A stretch of 64,000 nucleotides of DNA from Candidatus Celerinatantimonas neptuna (lineage in GTDB: Bacteria; Pseudomonadota; Gammaproteobacteria; Enterobacterales; Celerinatantimonadaceae): positions 1,145,501 to 1,209,500 of the forward strand of contig OU461276.1 of assembly GCA_911810475.1 (NCBI GenBank). Direction: 5' to 3'. The notes under the pieces were generated by a model. The model was given only the letters and a program-made list of their open reading frames with translations, did no database searches and was not told the origin of the DNA. The translations under genes and the position numbers were made by a program. Below, piece by piece: positions 50,842 to 60,035 of this stretch (position 1 is its first letter; the number at the start of each line of letters is the position of its first letter).

Positions 50842-51009
50842 TCATGGGGAGGCAGAACATTTGATTATGACAATACCGCTTACCTGTTGTACCACTCAGG
50901 GCAGACTTATAACCCATACAACCATAACACCTCTAATCAGGTGGCCAAATTCAATCTACCACTACATGTTGTTTTATATAGTAAAAACTACTACAGTCAT
51001 TATCCGTAG
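50842..51009 (+). pseudogene. Peptide ABC solute-binding protein, C-terminal fragment
   Basis: An open segment without a start encodes SWGGRTFDYDNTAYLLYHSG followed by QTYNPYNHNT, typical of the C-terminal part of dipeptide/oligopeptide-binding proteins (SBP_bac_5). It then runs into unrelated residues and a stop at 51007-51009. About 33 recognisable codons remain. It immediately precedes a permease fragment, so a former dpp-like operon has been lost. Confidence 0.7.
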
Positions 51010-51395
51010 TAGTCGTCGTCATCACCTTATTGGTTGCATGGGCCATTCGTCTATCAGGCGATCCGGCCGTCATGCTGGCCGCTATTAATGTCCATCTGGT
51101 ACGAACCTCCATGCTTGAAACACTCAAGAGTCAATATATTCTGGTTGCGGGGGGTAAAAGGATTAGCGAGTGGAAGGTGCTGCTTTGCCATGCGTTACGT
51201 AATGCTGCCATACCTTTGATCACCTATATTGGGCTGCAGTTTGGAAATCTGATTGGAGGCATTGTCGTCATTGAACAGGTCACCGGGCTTTCGCTAACAA
51301 TATTGATGTTAGGCATCGTCTGTAAAAACGCGAGAGCAGATGTAGCTGTAAAAAAAAAGTCGCCAAGGTTGCAACTTCTTTTAATTTATTTTTAG
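51006..51395 (+). pseudogene. DppB/GsiC-type peptide permease, internally deleted
   Basis: The frame VVVVVITLLVAWAIRLSGDPAVMLA matches the first membrane segment of peptide ABC permeases. It then jumps directly, near 51085, to HLVRTSMLETLKSQYILVAGG and the EAA-type loop HALRNAAIPLITYIGLQFG from the second half. Roughly half the permease is missing, and the C-terminus after EQVTGL is replaced by unrelated sequence. Frame continuity across the deletion leaves a 121-codon open frame, but it is not a working permease. Confidence 0.8.
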
Positions 51396-51408
51396 TTCCG
51401 CGGCTCAT
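51280..51408 (-). CDS. Candidate small or truncated gene, 42 codons
   Basis: A minus-strand frame starts MSRGTKNKLKEVATLA, with GAGAGGAG six bases before the ATG, a strong initiation signal. After residue 17 it crosses nine thymines and continues as LQLHLLSRFYRR to a stop, antisense to the permease fragment. It looks like the 5' end of a gene cut off by rearrangement. I do not recognise the family. Confidence 0.3.
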   Translation of the reverse strand: MSRGTKNKLKEVATLATFFLQLHLLSRFYRRCLTSILLAKAR

Positions 51409-51713
51409 AATTAACTCCTCTCGTAATCTATGTCACATATCATAACGGAGGGTTAAATTGGTATGTAATATTTCATGAACTGAGTCACAAAAATATTATT
51501 TTAAATAACAAAATAATTTCATTTAAAAATATTTCCTATTGAATTTAAACAAAAATCATATAATTAAATATATTATACCAATTTATCACTCTTAACAGTC
51601 AGATATAAACCTACCTCTAAATCCTTTCAAAATACTTTTCCGATCATTTAAGAGGCTCGCTATACTCAAAACAAAGGCTGCTTAACTTTTCGTCCAAAGA
51701 GGTGTAATCGCCT
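51409..51713. other. AT-rich gap before the small hypothetical gene
   Basis: 305 very AT-rich bases. TATACT at 51661-51666 is a possible -10 box for the next gene, with TTCCGA 17 bases upstream as a weak -35. Nothing else is supported. Confidence 0.4.
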
Positions 51714-52052
51714 ATGAATGAAACAAGTATTGTCCCTCTTCATCTGTTGATGCGTATAGAACCAGGATGCTTAGGCCCTAACGGCCCTCTGCATGTAAAA
51801 CAGTTTTGTCAATTCGCGACCGCGCCATTTAATCGACTTGGTGGCCAGGCTATTCACTGGGCATTAGAACCTCGCTTTGATAAAACGCTTCCCGAAGTCG
51901 AATACTATCTCAATGATCACAAACTAACGCATGTACAGGCTGAACGTTATTTACAAATGTCAAAATTAGATCTCAAAGAGCAGGAACAACAGGCAAGTGA
52001 TCTTCTCAGTGAATTGATTGATGTCTTTTTCGAGGAGCCCCCCAAAGAATAA
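51714..52052 (+). CDS. Hypothetical protein upstream of comM
   Basis: A 112-residue cytoplasmic protein that I do not recognise. The first 50 residues contain LMRIEPGCLGPNGPLHVKQFC and HWALEPRFDKTLPEVEYYL. A helical, charged C-terminus follows (LDLKEQEQQASDLLSELIDVF). There is no signal peptide or membrane segment. It is 103 bases before comM on the same strand. The regular composition and isolated position suggest a real conserved gene. Confidence 0.65.
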   Translation: MNETSIVPLHLLMRIEPGCLGPNGPLHVKQFCQFATAPFNRLGGQAIHWALEPRFDKTLPEVEYYLNDHKLTHVQAERYLQMSKLDLKEQEQQASDLLSELIDVFFEEPPKE

Positions 52053-52154
52053 GCTCATGCAGATTCGACAATAGTTTCTACATATGAGACTTGACGATGG
52101 TCGCCATCCACACAGTATAATTAACATATAAATCAATTATACTGTACGGAGTTT

Positions 52155-53675
52155 ATGGAAAAACTAGCTGTCGTCCACTCACGAGCCTGTATCGGTTTAA
52201 ACGCACCAGAGGTTACAATTGAAGTTCACCTTGCCAATGGCATCCCCGCATTCAATTTAGTCGGGCTTCCCGAAGCATCCGTCAGAGAAGCCAGGGAGCG
52301 GGTTCGAAGTGCATTGTTAACCGGTGGATTTGACTTCCCTGCAGCCCGAATTACTGTCAATCTGGCTCCTGCTGATCTTCCTAAAGAAGGAGGGCGATTC
52401 GACCTGGCTATTGCAATAGGCATCTTAGTAGCCTCAGGCCAAATCCCCGAGCAGGCACTCTCATCTTTAGAATTCCTCGGAGAACTAGCGCTATCAGGAG
52501 AGATTCGCCATATTCCCGGAGCGATTAGTGCAGCAATGGCAACAGCACAAGCAGGCCATAAATTAGTCATTCCGCCAGTCGATGCCATGATAGCGGCCAG
52601 GGTTAAGAAAGCCGAAGTGATAGCACCGGCCAGCTTAACGGAATTAGTTGCATGGTTACTCGGTCAGCAATCCTTAAGCATCGTCACACCTGAAACATTG
52701 CCCGATGCATCTATGTGGCAATGCGGCGATTTTAGTGAAGTCATTGGACAAAGCGGAGCCAAGCGAGCCATGCTGATTGCAGCCGCCGCCAGACATAATT
52801 TACTGATGCTCGGTCCCCCCGGGACAGGTAAAACCATGTTAGCCAGCCGACTCCCTGGAATCTTACCTCCTCTTAGCCAACAACAAGCCATTGACGTTGC
52901 AGCAGTCTACTCGCTTAGTGATGAGCTAAGGCCGCCATCTAATTGGCTCATTTCGCCATTTCGAAGTCCTCATCACAGTGCATCAGCAGTTGCACTGGTC
53001 GGCGGAGGTAGTAAACCCAGACCAGGTGAAATATCACTGGCTCATCATGGCGTTCTTTTTTTAGATGAAATGAGTGAATTTCCCCGCTCGGTTTTAGATG
53101 CTTTACGCCAGCCACTTGAATCAGGTGAAGTACATATTGCCAGAGCCAGTCAACAGGTGTGTTTCCCGGCTGACTTTCAGCTAATTGGGGCTCTGAATCC
53201 AAGTCCAAGCGGCTATTATCAGGGACATCAGGCTCGAAATAATGTTGACCAAATTTTACGCTATCTCAACCGGCTCTCTGGTCCATTTTTAGATCGTTTC
53301 GATTTAAGTGTCGAAGTCACCACATTACCGCTGGGTAGTTTAAGCCAGCCACAAAGCGGACCGACTACAGCACAAATGCGCCAGCAGGTTCATGAGGCCC
53401 AATTCCGGCAATATGACCGACAAGGATGCCTGAATAGTCAACTTCCTGGGTCAAAACTTAAATTGTTTGGACCATTATCTTCTAATAATGAGCAATTTTT
53501 AGAACAGGCGATTCAACAATTGGGATTATCCATCCGCGCTTATCATCGTATTTGGAAAGTCGCACTCACAATTGCCGATCTGGCAGCAGAGACCATAGAC
53601 AAACCTCATTTAATTGAAGCACTCGGATATCGGGCTATGGATAGGTTACTCAACCGGCTAACTCAGACCGTTTAA
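52155..53675 (+). CDS. comM: ComM/YifB AAA+ helicase
   Basis: Mg-chelatase-like AAA+ protein. In Vibrio and other competent bacteria, ComM promotes branch migration during natural transformation. The 506-residue protein has an N-terminal Lon-like fold (NLVGLPEASVREARERV), Walker A GPPGTGKTM near residue 222, FRSPHHSASAVALVGGG, Walker B GVLFLDEMSEF and a C-terminal Mg-chelatase domain (IRAYHRIWKVALTIADL). It is full length, so a competence-related function is likely retained. Confidence 0.95.
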   Translation: MEKLAVVHSRACIGLNAPEVTIEVHLANGIPAFNLVGLPEASVREARERVRSALLTGGFDFPAARITVNLAPADLPKEGGRFDLAIAIGILVASGQIPEQALSSLEFLGELALSGEIRHIPGAISAAMATAQAGHKLVIPPVDAMIAARVKKAEVIAPASLTELVAWLLGQQSLSIVTPETLPDASMWQCGDFSEVIGQSGAKRAMLIAAAARHNLLMLGPPGTGKTMLASRLPGILPPLSQQQAIDVAAVYSLSDELRPPSNWLISPFRSPHHSASAVALVGGGSKPRPGEISLAHHGVLFLDEMSEFPRSVLDALRQPLESGEVHIARASQQVCFPADFQLIGALNPSPSGYYQGHQARNNVDQILRYLNRLSGPFLDRFDLSVEVTTLPLGSLSQPQSGPTTAQMRQQVHEAQFRQYDRQGCLNSQLPGSKLKLFGPLSSNNEQFLEQAIQQLGLSIRAYHRIWKVALTIADLAAETIDKPHLIEALGYRAMDRLLNRLTQTV

Positions 53676-53955
53676 TAAAACGGTAAACCATTTACTATTT
53701 ACATAATTTTACGCCACTGATACGTTGCTTTGGTATAGATATGATAAGTTTATTAGGGCGATTAAGCCCAATTCGTCGGGAAATGACCTGTTATGGCCTA
53801 GCAGCTCCAGTTTTCCACGTATTGGGCAAAATCGCTCACCAGAAATGTTTCTGGCTGAACGGACAATCAAATCGGATTAAATATTCCGTAAAAGTCTGTT
53901 CCCGATAAAAGCAACAAAACCATTAAATATCTTAAAACAAATGGAGATACGCGTG
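53676..53955. other. Gap between comM and the secreted-protein gene
   Basis: 280 bases. A CCAGAAA/TTTCTGG inverted repeat at 53839-53854 with a 2-base gap is the only structure noted. No gene. Confidence 0.4.
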
Positions 53956-54459
53956 ATGTTTTCATTTTCTCACCGAAAATTATATGCGACTTCATTGATA
54001 AGTCTGATGACTCTGTGTTCAGTGCTATTCACTCTCCCTGCAAACGCCCATCCCCCTGGCCCACATTCTGGCTGGTTTTGGGACGGCCCGGGTCATGGCC
54101 ATGGCCCGTTTTTGCCTGATGGAGTAGCTTTTGCAGTGATTGCAGGAATTACTTATGCGATTGTCGATGGACAGTATTACCGTCATCAGGGCAATCAATA
54201 TATTTATGTTGGCGACAAACCAACCCAGCCATCCCAGACGACTGTTGTATTCAATTCGTCAAACAATAATACGCATTCTATAACAACCACAGACACCAAT
54301 GACCAAGACACACTATTTTCCCCCGGCACTATCGTAAGTGAGCTTCCGGGAAAATCAAAAAAAGTGACGATTAATCATCGTCAATATTTCGTCAGCCATC
54401 ACACATGGTTTGTTAAACTGGCCAGCCCGGGATATGTTGTCGTTAAAGCGCAGCTCTAA
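53956..54459 (+). CDS. Small secreted protein of unknown function
   Basis: A 167-residue exported protein. ATG at 53956 is nine bases after GGAG. The signal peptide ends near TLPANA. A His/Pro/Gly-rich stretch follows (HPPGPHSGWFWDGPGHGHG), then VAFAVIAGITYAIVDGQYYRHQGNQYIYVG and a C-terminal portion ending SPGYVVVKAQL. The YYR-x-GN-x-YIYV pattern resembles DUF6515-like periplasmic proteins, but this is tentative. The histidine cluster could bind metal. Confidence 0.7.
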   Translation: MFSFSHRKLYATSLISLMTLCSVLFTLPANAHPPGPHSGWFWDGPGHGHGPFLPDGVAFAVIAGITYAIVDGQYYRHQGNQYIYVGDKPTQPSQTTVVFNSSNNNTHSITTTDTNDQDTLFSPGTIVSELPGKSKKVTINHRQYFVSHHTWFVKLASPGYVVVKAQL

Positions 54460-55022
54460 CGAAAGAACAACTTACAATACATGACTTATGAATTATGTAC
54501 TTAAATGTATTTAGATAACCCATAGAACCGCGTTTACTATTCATTTAATTTACCATTAGGTCCTGATTTATATTGATAACGACACAGGATCTGCCATACC
54601 TAAACCAACAATAAAAAACGATAAAATCACCACAAAAGTAGCATCCTAATCCCCAGCATCTGTTAAATACTTCTAGATAAGCACATGCGAGGCCCTGAGC
54701 GATTATTGATAATCTAAACCGAAATAGCATTTTGATTTATCATAAAGCCATCAAAGCGACACACTTGAATTACTCCACATAAAAAATTTTCGAATTTTAC
54801 GAATATAATGATTCGACAATCTTTCGGCATTTTTAAAGTTATCTCATTCAACAATTAGCAACATATGCCACTTTTTAACATTTTTTTGATTTTTATCACT
54901 GAGGAATCAACTCGCCAGAGCAACGACTTCAAACTTTGTGAAAAATTTGCACTTGCACTCTCTATTCAAGCTGTGATATTCCTTATTGCATTAAATGCAA
55001 ACAACAGCTCGCTAACCGAAAA
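54460..55022. other. Gap upstream of ilvL
   Basis: 563 AT-rich bases with no gene. A weak promoter candidate is TTGCAC (54953-54958), 16 bases, then GATATT (54975-54980) preceded by TG, which would start transcription about 35 bases before the leader peptide. Confidence 0.4.
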
Positions 55023-55112
55023 ATGAAACTCGTTGCTCAAGTCATTAACGTCGTCGTCCTGGTCGTGATTATTCACACGCCTGGGGGGCGTTTGTCGTTG
55101 CAACGAGCATAA
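55023..55112 (+). CDS. ilvL: ilv operon leader peptide
   Basis: A 29-residue peptide starting [18 protein letters not shown]. It contains seven valine, three isoleucine and four leucine codons, largely clustered at residues 3-17. This is the hallmark of an attenuation peptide sensing Ile/Val/Leu-tRNA charging. It ends 15 bases before the attenuator stem. The sequence differs from E. coli IlvL, but position and composition match. Confidence 0.9.
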   Translation: MKLVAQVINVVVLVVIIHTPGGRLSLQRA

Positions 55113-55127
55113 GACAAGCGAAGTTAG

Positions 55128-55159
55128 AACCCCCGCACCGCAAGGTCCGGGGGTTTTTT
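55128..55159 (+). terminator. ilv attenuator
   Basis: AACCCCCG (55128-55135) pairs with CGGGGGTT (55148-55155), with an inner ACC-GCAA-GGT stem-loop and six thymines at 55154-55159. It sits between the ilvL stop and ilvG. Stalling on Val/Ile/Leu codons in ilvL should prevent its formation. Confidence 0.92.
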
Positions 55160-55177
55160 CATATAAGGACAATATTC

Positions 55178-56827
55178 ATGAATGGTGCTCAGTTAATTGT
55201 TCAATCTCTGAAAGCCCATCAGGTTAATCAGGTCTTTGGCTACCCCGGTGGTGCCATCATGCCTCTTTATGATGCCCTTTACGATGGTGGGGTTGCCCAT
55301 CAATTAACTCGCCATGAACAAGGTGCAGCAATCGCAGCGCTGGGGTATGCCAGAGCCAGCACAAAAGTCGGTGTCTGTATTGCGACATCAGGCCCCGGGG
55401 CAACCAATCTTATTACGGGTTTGGCCGATGCCTTACTAGACTCTATCCCCCTGGTTGCGATCACAGGCCAGGTAGCCCGTTCAGTGATAGGGACAGATGC
55501 CTTTCAGGAAGTCGATGTATTAGGACTATCTCTGGCCTGCACCAAACATAGCTTTTTAGTCACAGACCCAAACCAGTTACAAGCCACTATAGACGAAGCA
55601 TTTGATATTGCCTGTAGTGGCCGACCTGGCCCGGTTCTTATCGATATTCCCAAAGATATCCAACTTGCTGAAATGCAGCCTCAACCAGCCTATACAAGTG
55701 CTATTCCCCGACCTCAGGCTCCGCAGGAATCGTTAATCCATCAGGCCCGTGAGTTACTGACACAGTCTGAACACCCGGTGCTTTATGTTGGGGGTGGAGT
55801 CATCATGGCAAATGCCATCGATGAACTTCGAGACTTCATCGATACAACCTCTATCCCCAGTGTCACAACCCTTAAAGGAATTGGCACTATTTTACCAGAC
55901 ACACCTGGATTTCTCGGGATGATCGGGATGCATGGTACCAAAGCTGCCAATATTGCGGTACAAGAATGCGATTTACTGGTCGTTGCCGGCGCCCGCTTTG
56001 ATGACCGGGTTACCGGCAAGCTCGACACATTTGCTCTCCATGCCAAAGTGATTCATATCGATATCGATGCAGCCGAAATAGGTAAACTTCGCCAGCCAGA
56101 CATCGCAATTAGTGATGATCTGGGTCTGTCTCTTAAAGCACTGCAGACACCGCTTGATATTGGTAGATGGCACGACCAAATCACCACATTACAAACACAA
56201 TATGCCTGGAATTATCAACATCCCGGTGAAGCCATTTACGCACCAGCACTGCTTCATCAGTTAAGCCAGAGGCTCCCCAAGCGACATGTTATTGCCAGTG
56301 ATGTAGGCCAACATCAGATGTGGGTTGCGCAACATATGCGCTTTAACCATCCCAGCGATCATCTGTCCAGTTCTGGTCTGGGAACAATGGGATTTGGTTT
56401 ACCCGCAGCAATAGGAGCCCAGTTTGCCCGCCCAGATGAAACCGTGGTTGCTGTTAGTGGTGATGGATCATTCATGATGAACGTCCAGGAATTAACGACA
56501 ATAAAACGAGCGAAGCTCCCTATAAAAATCGTACTCCTTGATAATCAACGTTTAGGCATGGTCCGACAGTGGCAGGATTTATTCTTTAACGGTCGGCTCA
56601 GTGAAACCATTCTCGATGACAACCCTGATTTTCTGACCCTTGCTAAGGCATTTAATATTCCTGGCGAATCTATTTCGAATAAATCTCAAATCGACGAAGC
56701 ACTCCAGCGATTACTCGCATCAAAAGGCCCGTATCTGCTTCATGTTTCGATCGATGATCAAGAAAACGTCTGGCCGCTGGTTCCACCAGGCGCCGCAAAC
56801 CATCAAATGCTGGAGGCTAATAAATGA
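55178..56827 (+). CDS. ilvG: Acetolactate synthase II large subunit
   Basis: Thiamine-diphosphate enzyme that condenses pyruvate with pyruvate or 2-oxobutyrate, first common step of Val/Ile/Leu synthesis. The 549-residue protein is full length and unbroken, unlike the E. coli K-12 pseudogene. The catalytic glutamate is E47 in [17 protein letters not shown] precedes it, and the TPP motif [14 protein letters not shown] lies near residue 427. AAGGA is eight bases before the ATG. It overlaps ilvM by 4 bases. Confidence 0.97.
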   Translation: MNGAQLIVQSLKAHQVNQVFGYPGGAIMPLYDALYDGGVAHQLTRHEQGAAIAALGYARASTKVGVCIATSGPGATNLITGLADALLDSIPLVAITGQVARSVIGTDAFQEVDVLGLSLACTKHSFLVTDPNQLQATIDEAFDIACSGRPGPVLIDIPKDIQLAEMQPQPAYTSAIPRPQAPQESLIHQARELLTQSEHPVLYVGGGVIMANAIDELRDFIDTTSIPSVTTLKGIGTILPDTPGFLGMIGMHGTKAANIAVQECDLLVVAGARFDDRVTGKLDTFALHAKVIHIDIDAAEIGKLRQPDIAISDDLGLSLKALQTPLDIGRWHDQITTLQTQYAWNYQHPGEAIYAPALLHQLSQRLPKRHVIASDVGQHQMWVAQHMRFNHPSDHLSSSGLGTMGFGLPAAIGAQFARPDETVVAVSGDGSFMMNVQELTTIKRAKLPIKIVLLDNQRLGMVRQWQDLFFNGRLSETILDDNPDFLTLAKAFNIPGESISNKSQIDEALQRLLASKGPYLLHVSIDDQENVWPLVPPGAANHQMLEANK

Positions 56828-57081
56828 ATCAGCACACGCTGGAAATACAAACCCGGTCAAAACCCGATATTTTAGAAAGAATTCTGAGGGTCACGCGGCA
56901 CCGAGGTTTTCAGATCACAACGATGCAAATGCATGAAACTGATGATCATCAGCAATTAAAAGTTCAAGTAACCGTTTGCAGCGAACGGTCAATATCACTG
57001 CTTTACAATCAAATTGCCAAACTTGTCGATGTTGCACAAGTCAATCTACTCTGTGGCGAACAACAGCAAAAATGGGCGTAA
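56824..57081 (+). CDS. ilvM: Acetolactate synthase II small subunit
   Basis: Regulatory/stabilising subunit of acetolactate synthase II. The 85-residue ACT-domain protein reads [20 protein letters not shown], then ITTMQMHET and [26 protein letters not shown]. Its ATG overlaps the ilvG stop (ATGA), giving tight translational coupling. Its short length is typical of IlvM rather than of the longer IlvH or IlvN. Confidence 0.93.
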   Translation: MNQHTLEIQTRSKPDILERILRVTRHRGFQITTMQMHETDDHQQLKVQVTVCSERSISLLYNQIAKLVDVAQVNLLCGEQQQKWA

Positions 57082-57099
57082 AGGAAAGGAAAACTAATC

Positions 57100-58026
57100 A
57101 TGTCTAACACGAAAAATTCGAAAATATGGTTTAACGGTCAACAAGTTCCAGAAGAGCAGGCTACCGTCAGCGTACTCAGCCATGCCTTACACTATGGTTC
57201 CTCAGTATTTGAGGGTATTCGTGCCTACAATACCCCAAATGGCACAGCAGTCTTTCGTCTGAAAGAACATGTCCAGCGTCTGTTCGATTCCGCTAAAATC
57301 TATCGTTTAAATATTCCTTACACCCAAGAAGAAATTAAACAGGCTATCCGTGACAATGTACGTGAAAATGGATTAGCCAGTGCTTATATTCGTCCATTAG
57401 TATTTGCTGGTAATGTTGGCTTAGGCGTTGCCGCCTGTCAGGGTAAAGATTGCGAAGTAATAGTAGCTTCAATGGAATGGGGAGCCTACTTAGGTGATGA
57501 AGCACTGGAACAGGGTATAGAAGTCTGCGTTACATCCTGGAACCGGATGGCGCCAAATACACTCCCAACAGGAGCAAAAGCAGGCGGTAACTATCTGTCA
57601 TCACAACTCATCTCTAACGAAGCTCACCGGCACGGTTATACCGAAGGGCTGGCACTGGATGTAAATGGTCTGCTCAGTGAAGGTGCCGGTGAAAATGTTT
57701 TCTTAATCAAAAACGGCAAACTCTACACTCCACCATTGAGTGCCTGCGTACTTCCTGGGATTACCCGTGATACCATCATCAATTTAGCAAGTCGTCAGGG
57801 TATCAAAACATGTGAACAGAATATTGCACGTGAAGCGCTCTATTTAGCCGATGAAGTATTCATGTGTGGCACCGCAGCTGAGGTCACACCCGTTCGCAGT
57901 ATTGACGGAATCCAGATCGGTGCAGGTAAACGAGGGCCGGTTACCGAAAAACTACAAAAAGCTTTCTTTGGACTCTTTAACGGAGAAACCGAAGACTCTG
58001 AAGGCTGGCTCGATTATATTCGTTAA
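57100..58026 (+). CDS. ilvE: Branched-chain amino-acid aminotransferase
   Basis: PLP enzyme that transfers the amino group to the 2-oxo acids of Ile, Val and Leu. The 308-residue fold-type IV protein has the N-terminal [15 protein letters not shown], the PLP lysine in [15 protein letters not shown] (near residue 159), [13 protein letters not shown] and [22 protein letters not shown] precedes the ATG. It lies 18 bases after ilvM; 83 bases containing a TGAAAGCT/AGCTTTCA inverted repeat (58041-58075) follow before ilvD. Confidence 0.97.
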   Translation: MSNTKNSKIWFNGQQVPEEQATVSVLSHALHYGSSVFEGIRAYNTPNGTAVFRLKEHVQRLFDSAKIYRLNIPYTQEEIKQAIRDNVRENGLASAYIRPLVFAGNVGLGVAACQGKDCEVIVASMEWGAYLGDEALEQGIEVCVTSWNRMAPNTLPTGAKAGGNYLSSQLISNEAHRHGYTEGLALDVNGLLSEGAGENVFLIKNGKLYTPPLSACVLPGITRDTIINLASRQGIKTCEQNIAREALYLADEVFMCGTAAEVTPVRSIDGIQIGAGKRGPVTEKLQKAFFGLFNGETEDSEGWLDYIR

Positions 58027-58109
58027 AACCGATTCAACGATGAAAGCTCGACAATCTATCGTTGCCAAGCTTTCATGTGCTTTACAAAATACAATGATAA
58101 GGATTCGAT

Positions 58110-59948
58110 ATGCCTAAATTGCGCAGCGCCACTACCACTGAAGGCCGCAATATGGCGGGAGCAAGAGCGTTGTGGCGGGCAACCGGCACAAAAGAAGAAG
58201 ATTTTGGCAAGCCCATTATTGCTGTCGTCAACTCCTACACACAGTTTGTTCCCGGACATGTGCATCTTAAAGACTTAGGAACACTGGTCAGCGATGCAAT
58301 CTATGAAGCCGGCGGAATCGCCAAAGAATTCAATACAATTGCCATTGATGATGGCATTGCGATGGGACATGGCGGCATGCTCTATTCCCTGCCATCACGT
58401 GATTTGATTGCTGATTCTGTTGAATATATGGTCAATGCCCATTGCGCCGATGCAATGGTTTGTATTTCTAACTGTGACAAAATTACTCCGGGAATGTTAA
58501 TGGCATCCATGCGTTTGAACATTCCGGTCATTTTTGTATCCGGTGGCCCGATGGAAGCCGGTAAAACCAAATTATCAGACCAAATCATCAAATTGGACCT
58601 AGTCGATGCCATGGTCATGGCAGCCGATCATCAGGTCACCGATGAACAAAGCGAACAGGTTGAACGTAGTGCCTGTCCAACCTGCGGCAGCTGCTCTGGT
58701 ATGTTCACAGCCAACTCTATGAATTGTCTGACCGAAGCATTAGGTCTGTCACAACCTGGCAATGGCTCATTAGTTGCTACACATGCGGATCGTCGTGATC
58801 TGTTTGTTAATGCAGGCAAACGCATTGTCGAGCTGGCAAAACGTTATTATGAACAAGATGATGAATCGGTTCTGCCACGCCAAATTGCAAATCGCGCCGC
58901 ATTTGCTAATGCTATGTCACTGGATATTGCCATGGGCGGCTCAACCAATACGGTACTGCATCTGCTTGCAGTGGCTCAGGAAGCCTGTGTCGATTTCACC
59001 ATGAGTGATATGGATGCCCTTTCACGCAAGGTACCTCATCTGTGTAAAGTTGCCCCATCAAACCAGCTCTACCATATGGAAGATATCCATCGAGCCGGAG
59101 GCATCATCGGTTTGCTTGGCGAACTCGATAGAGCCGGATTGCTCGACACGTCAGTCACCAATGTTTTAGGTGAAACGCTTAAAGAAACACTTGATAAGTG
59201 GGATATCAGACGAACTGATGATGCGTCGGTCAAAACGTTCTATCAGGCAGGCCCTGCCGGTGTTCGCACAACTAAAGCCTTTAGTCAGGCCTGTCGGTGG
59301 CCTGAACTCGATCTCGACAGAGAAAACGGTTGTATCCGTGATGCAGAACATGCCTATAACCAAGAAGGTGGACTGGCTGTATTAAGCGGGAACTTGGCAC
59401 AAGACGGTTGTGTCGTCAAAACTGCAGGCGTTGATGAGTCTATTTTCAAATTTTCTGGCCCTGCGGTAATTTATGAGAGTCAAGAAGATGCTGTCGACGG
59501 GATCCTCAATGGTCAGATTAAAGCCGGTGATGTCGTCGTCATCCGTTATGAAGGGCCTAAAGGTGGCCCGGGTATGCAGGAAATGCTCTATCCGACCAGT
59601 TATCTGAAATCGGTCGGTCTCGGTAAAGACTGCGCATTAATCACCGATGGCCGTTTTTCTGGTGGAACATCAGGCCTGTCTATCGGTCATGTATCACCTG
59701 AAGCAGCCAGTGGCGGAACCATCGGTCTGGTGGAAACAGGGGATATTATCCGTATTGATATTCCAAATCGTAGCATTGTGCTCGATGTTGACGAACAAAC
59801 GTTGACAACCCGTCGTGCTGCCAAAGAAGCTCAGGGGTGGAAACCTCTCGACAGGGACCGTCAGGTCTCAGCAGCGTTGAAGATGTATGCTCATTTTGCA
59901 ACAAGTGCCGATAAAGGTGCTGTGCGAGATAAAAGCAAATTAGATTAA
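58110..59948 (+). CDS. ilvD: Dihydroxy-acid dehydratase
   Basis: Iron-sulfur dehydratase that forms the 2-oxo acid precursors of valine and isoleucine. The 612-residue protein starts [21 protein letters not shown]. The cluster cysteines are in [10 protein letters not shown] and [20 protein letters not shown], and the C-terminal block includes [25 protein letters not shown]. Part of ilvGMEDA. A strong hairpin follows directly after the stop. Confidence 0.97.
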   Translation: MPKLRSATTTEGRNMAGARALWRATGTKEEDFGKPIIAVVNSYTQFVPGHVHLKDLGTLVSDAIYEAGGIAKEFNTIAIDDGIAMGHGGMLYSLPSRDLIADSVEYMVNAHCADAMVCISNCDKITPGMLMASMRLNIPVIFVSGGPMEAGKTKLSDQIIKLDLVDAMVMAADHQVTDEQSEQVERSACPTCGSCSGMFTANSMNCLTEALGLSQPGNGSLVATHADRRDLFVNAGKRIVELAKRYYEQDDESVLPRQIANRAAFANAMSLDIAMGGSTNTVLHLLAVAQEACVDFTMSDMDALSRKVPHLCKVAPSNQLYHMEDIHRAGGIIGLLGELDRAGLLDTSVTNVLGETLKETLDKWDIRRTDDASVKTFYQAGPAGVRTTKAFSQACRWPELDLDRENGCIRDAEHAYNQEGGLAVLSGNLAQDGCVVKTAGVDESIFKFSGPAVIYESQEDAVDGILNGQIKAGDVVVIRYEGPKGGPGMQEMLYPTSYLKSVGLGKDCALITDGRFSGGTSGLSIGHVSPEAASGGTIGLVETGDIIRIDIPNRSIVLDVDEQTLTTRRAAKEAQGWKPLDRDRQVSAALKMYAHFATSADKGAVRDKSKLD

Positions 59949-59953
59949 TGAAA

Positions 59954-59977
59954 AAAGCTGGCCACATGGCCAGCTTT
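59954..59977 (+). terminator. Hairpin between ilvD and ilvA
   Basis: AAAGCTGGCC (59954-59963) and GGCCAGCTTT (59968-59977) make a perfect 10-base-pair stem with ACAT loop. No T-run follows, so it is more likely an mRNA-stability or partial-termination element within the operon. Confidence 0.55.
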
Positions 59978-60035
59978 AAGATCACTGTGACCTGGCTGAA
60001 TATTTAAATTCAATCAGCCCACAGCTGTCTTTGTG

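Noticed and set aside
51030-51395. Intact 121-residue membrane protein gene
   Set aside because: The residues match two non-adjacent parts of a peptide permease and the end is unrelated; it is a deletion product, not a complete gene.
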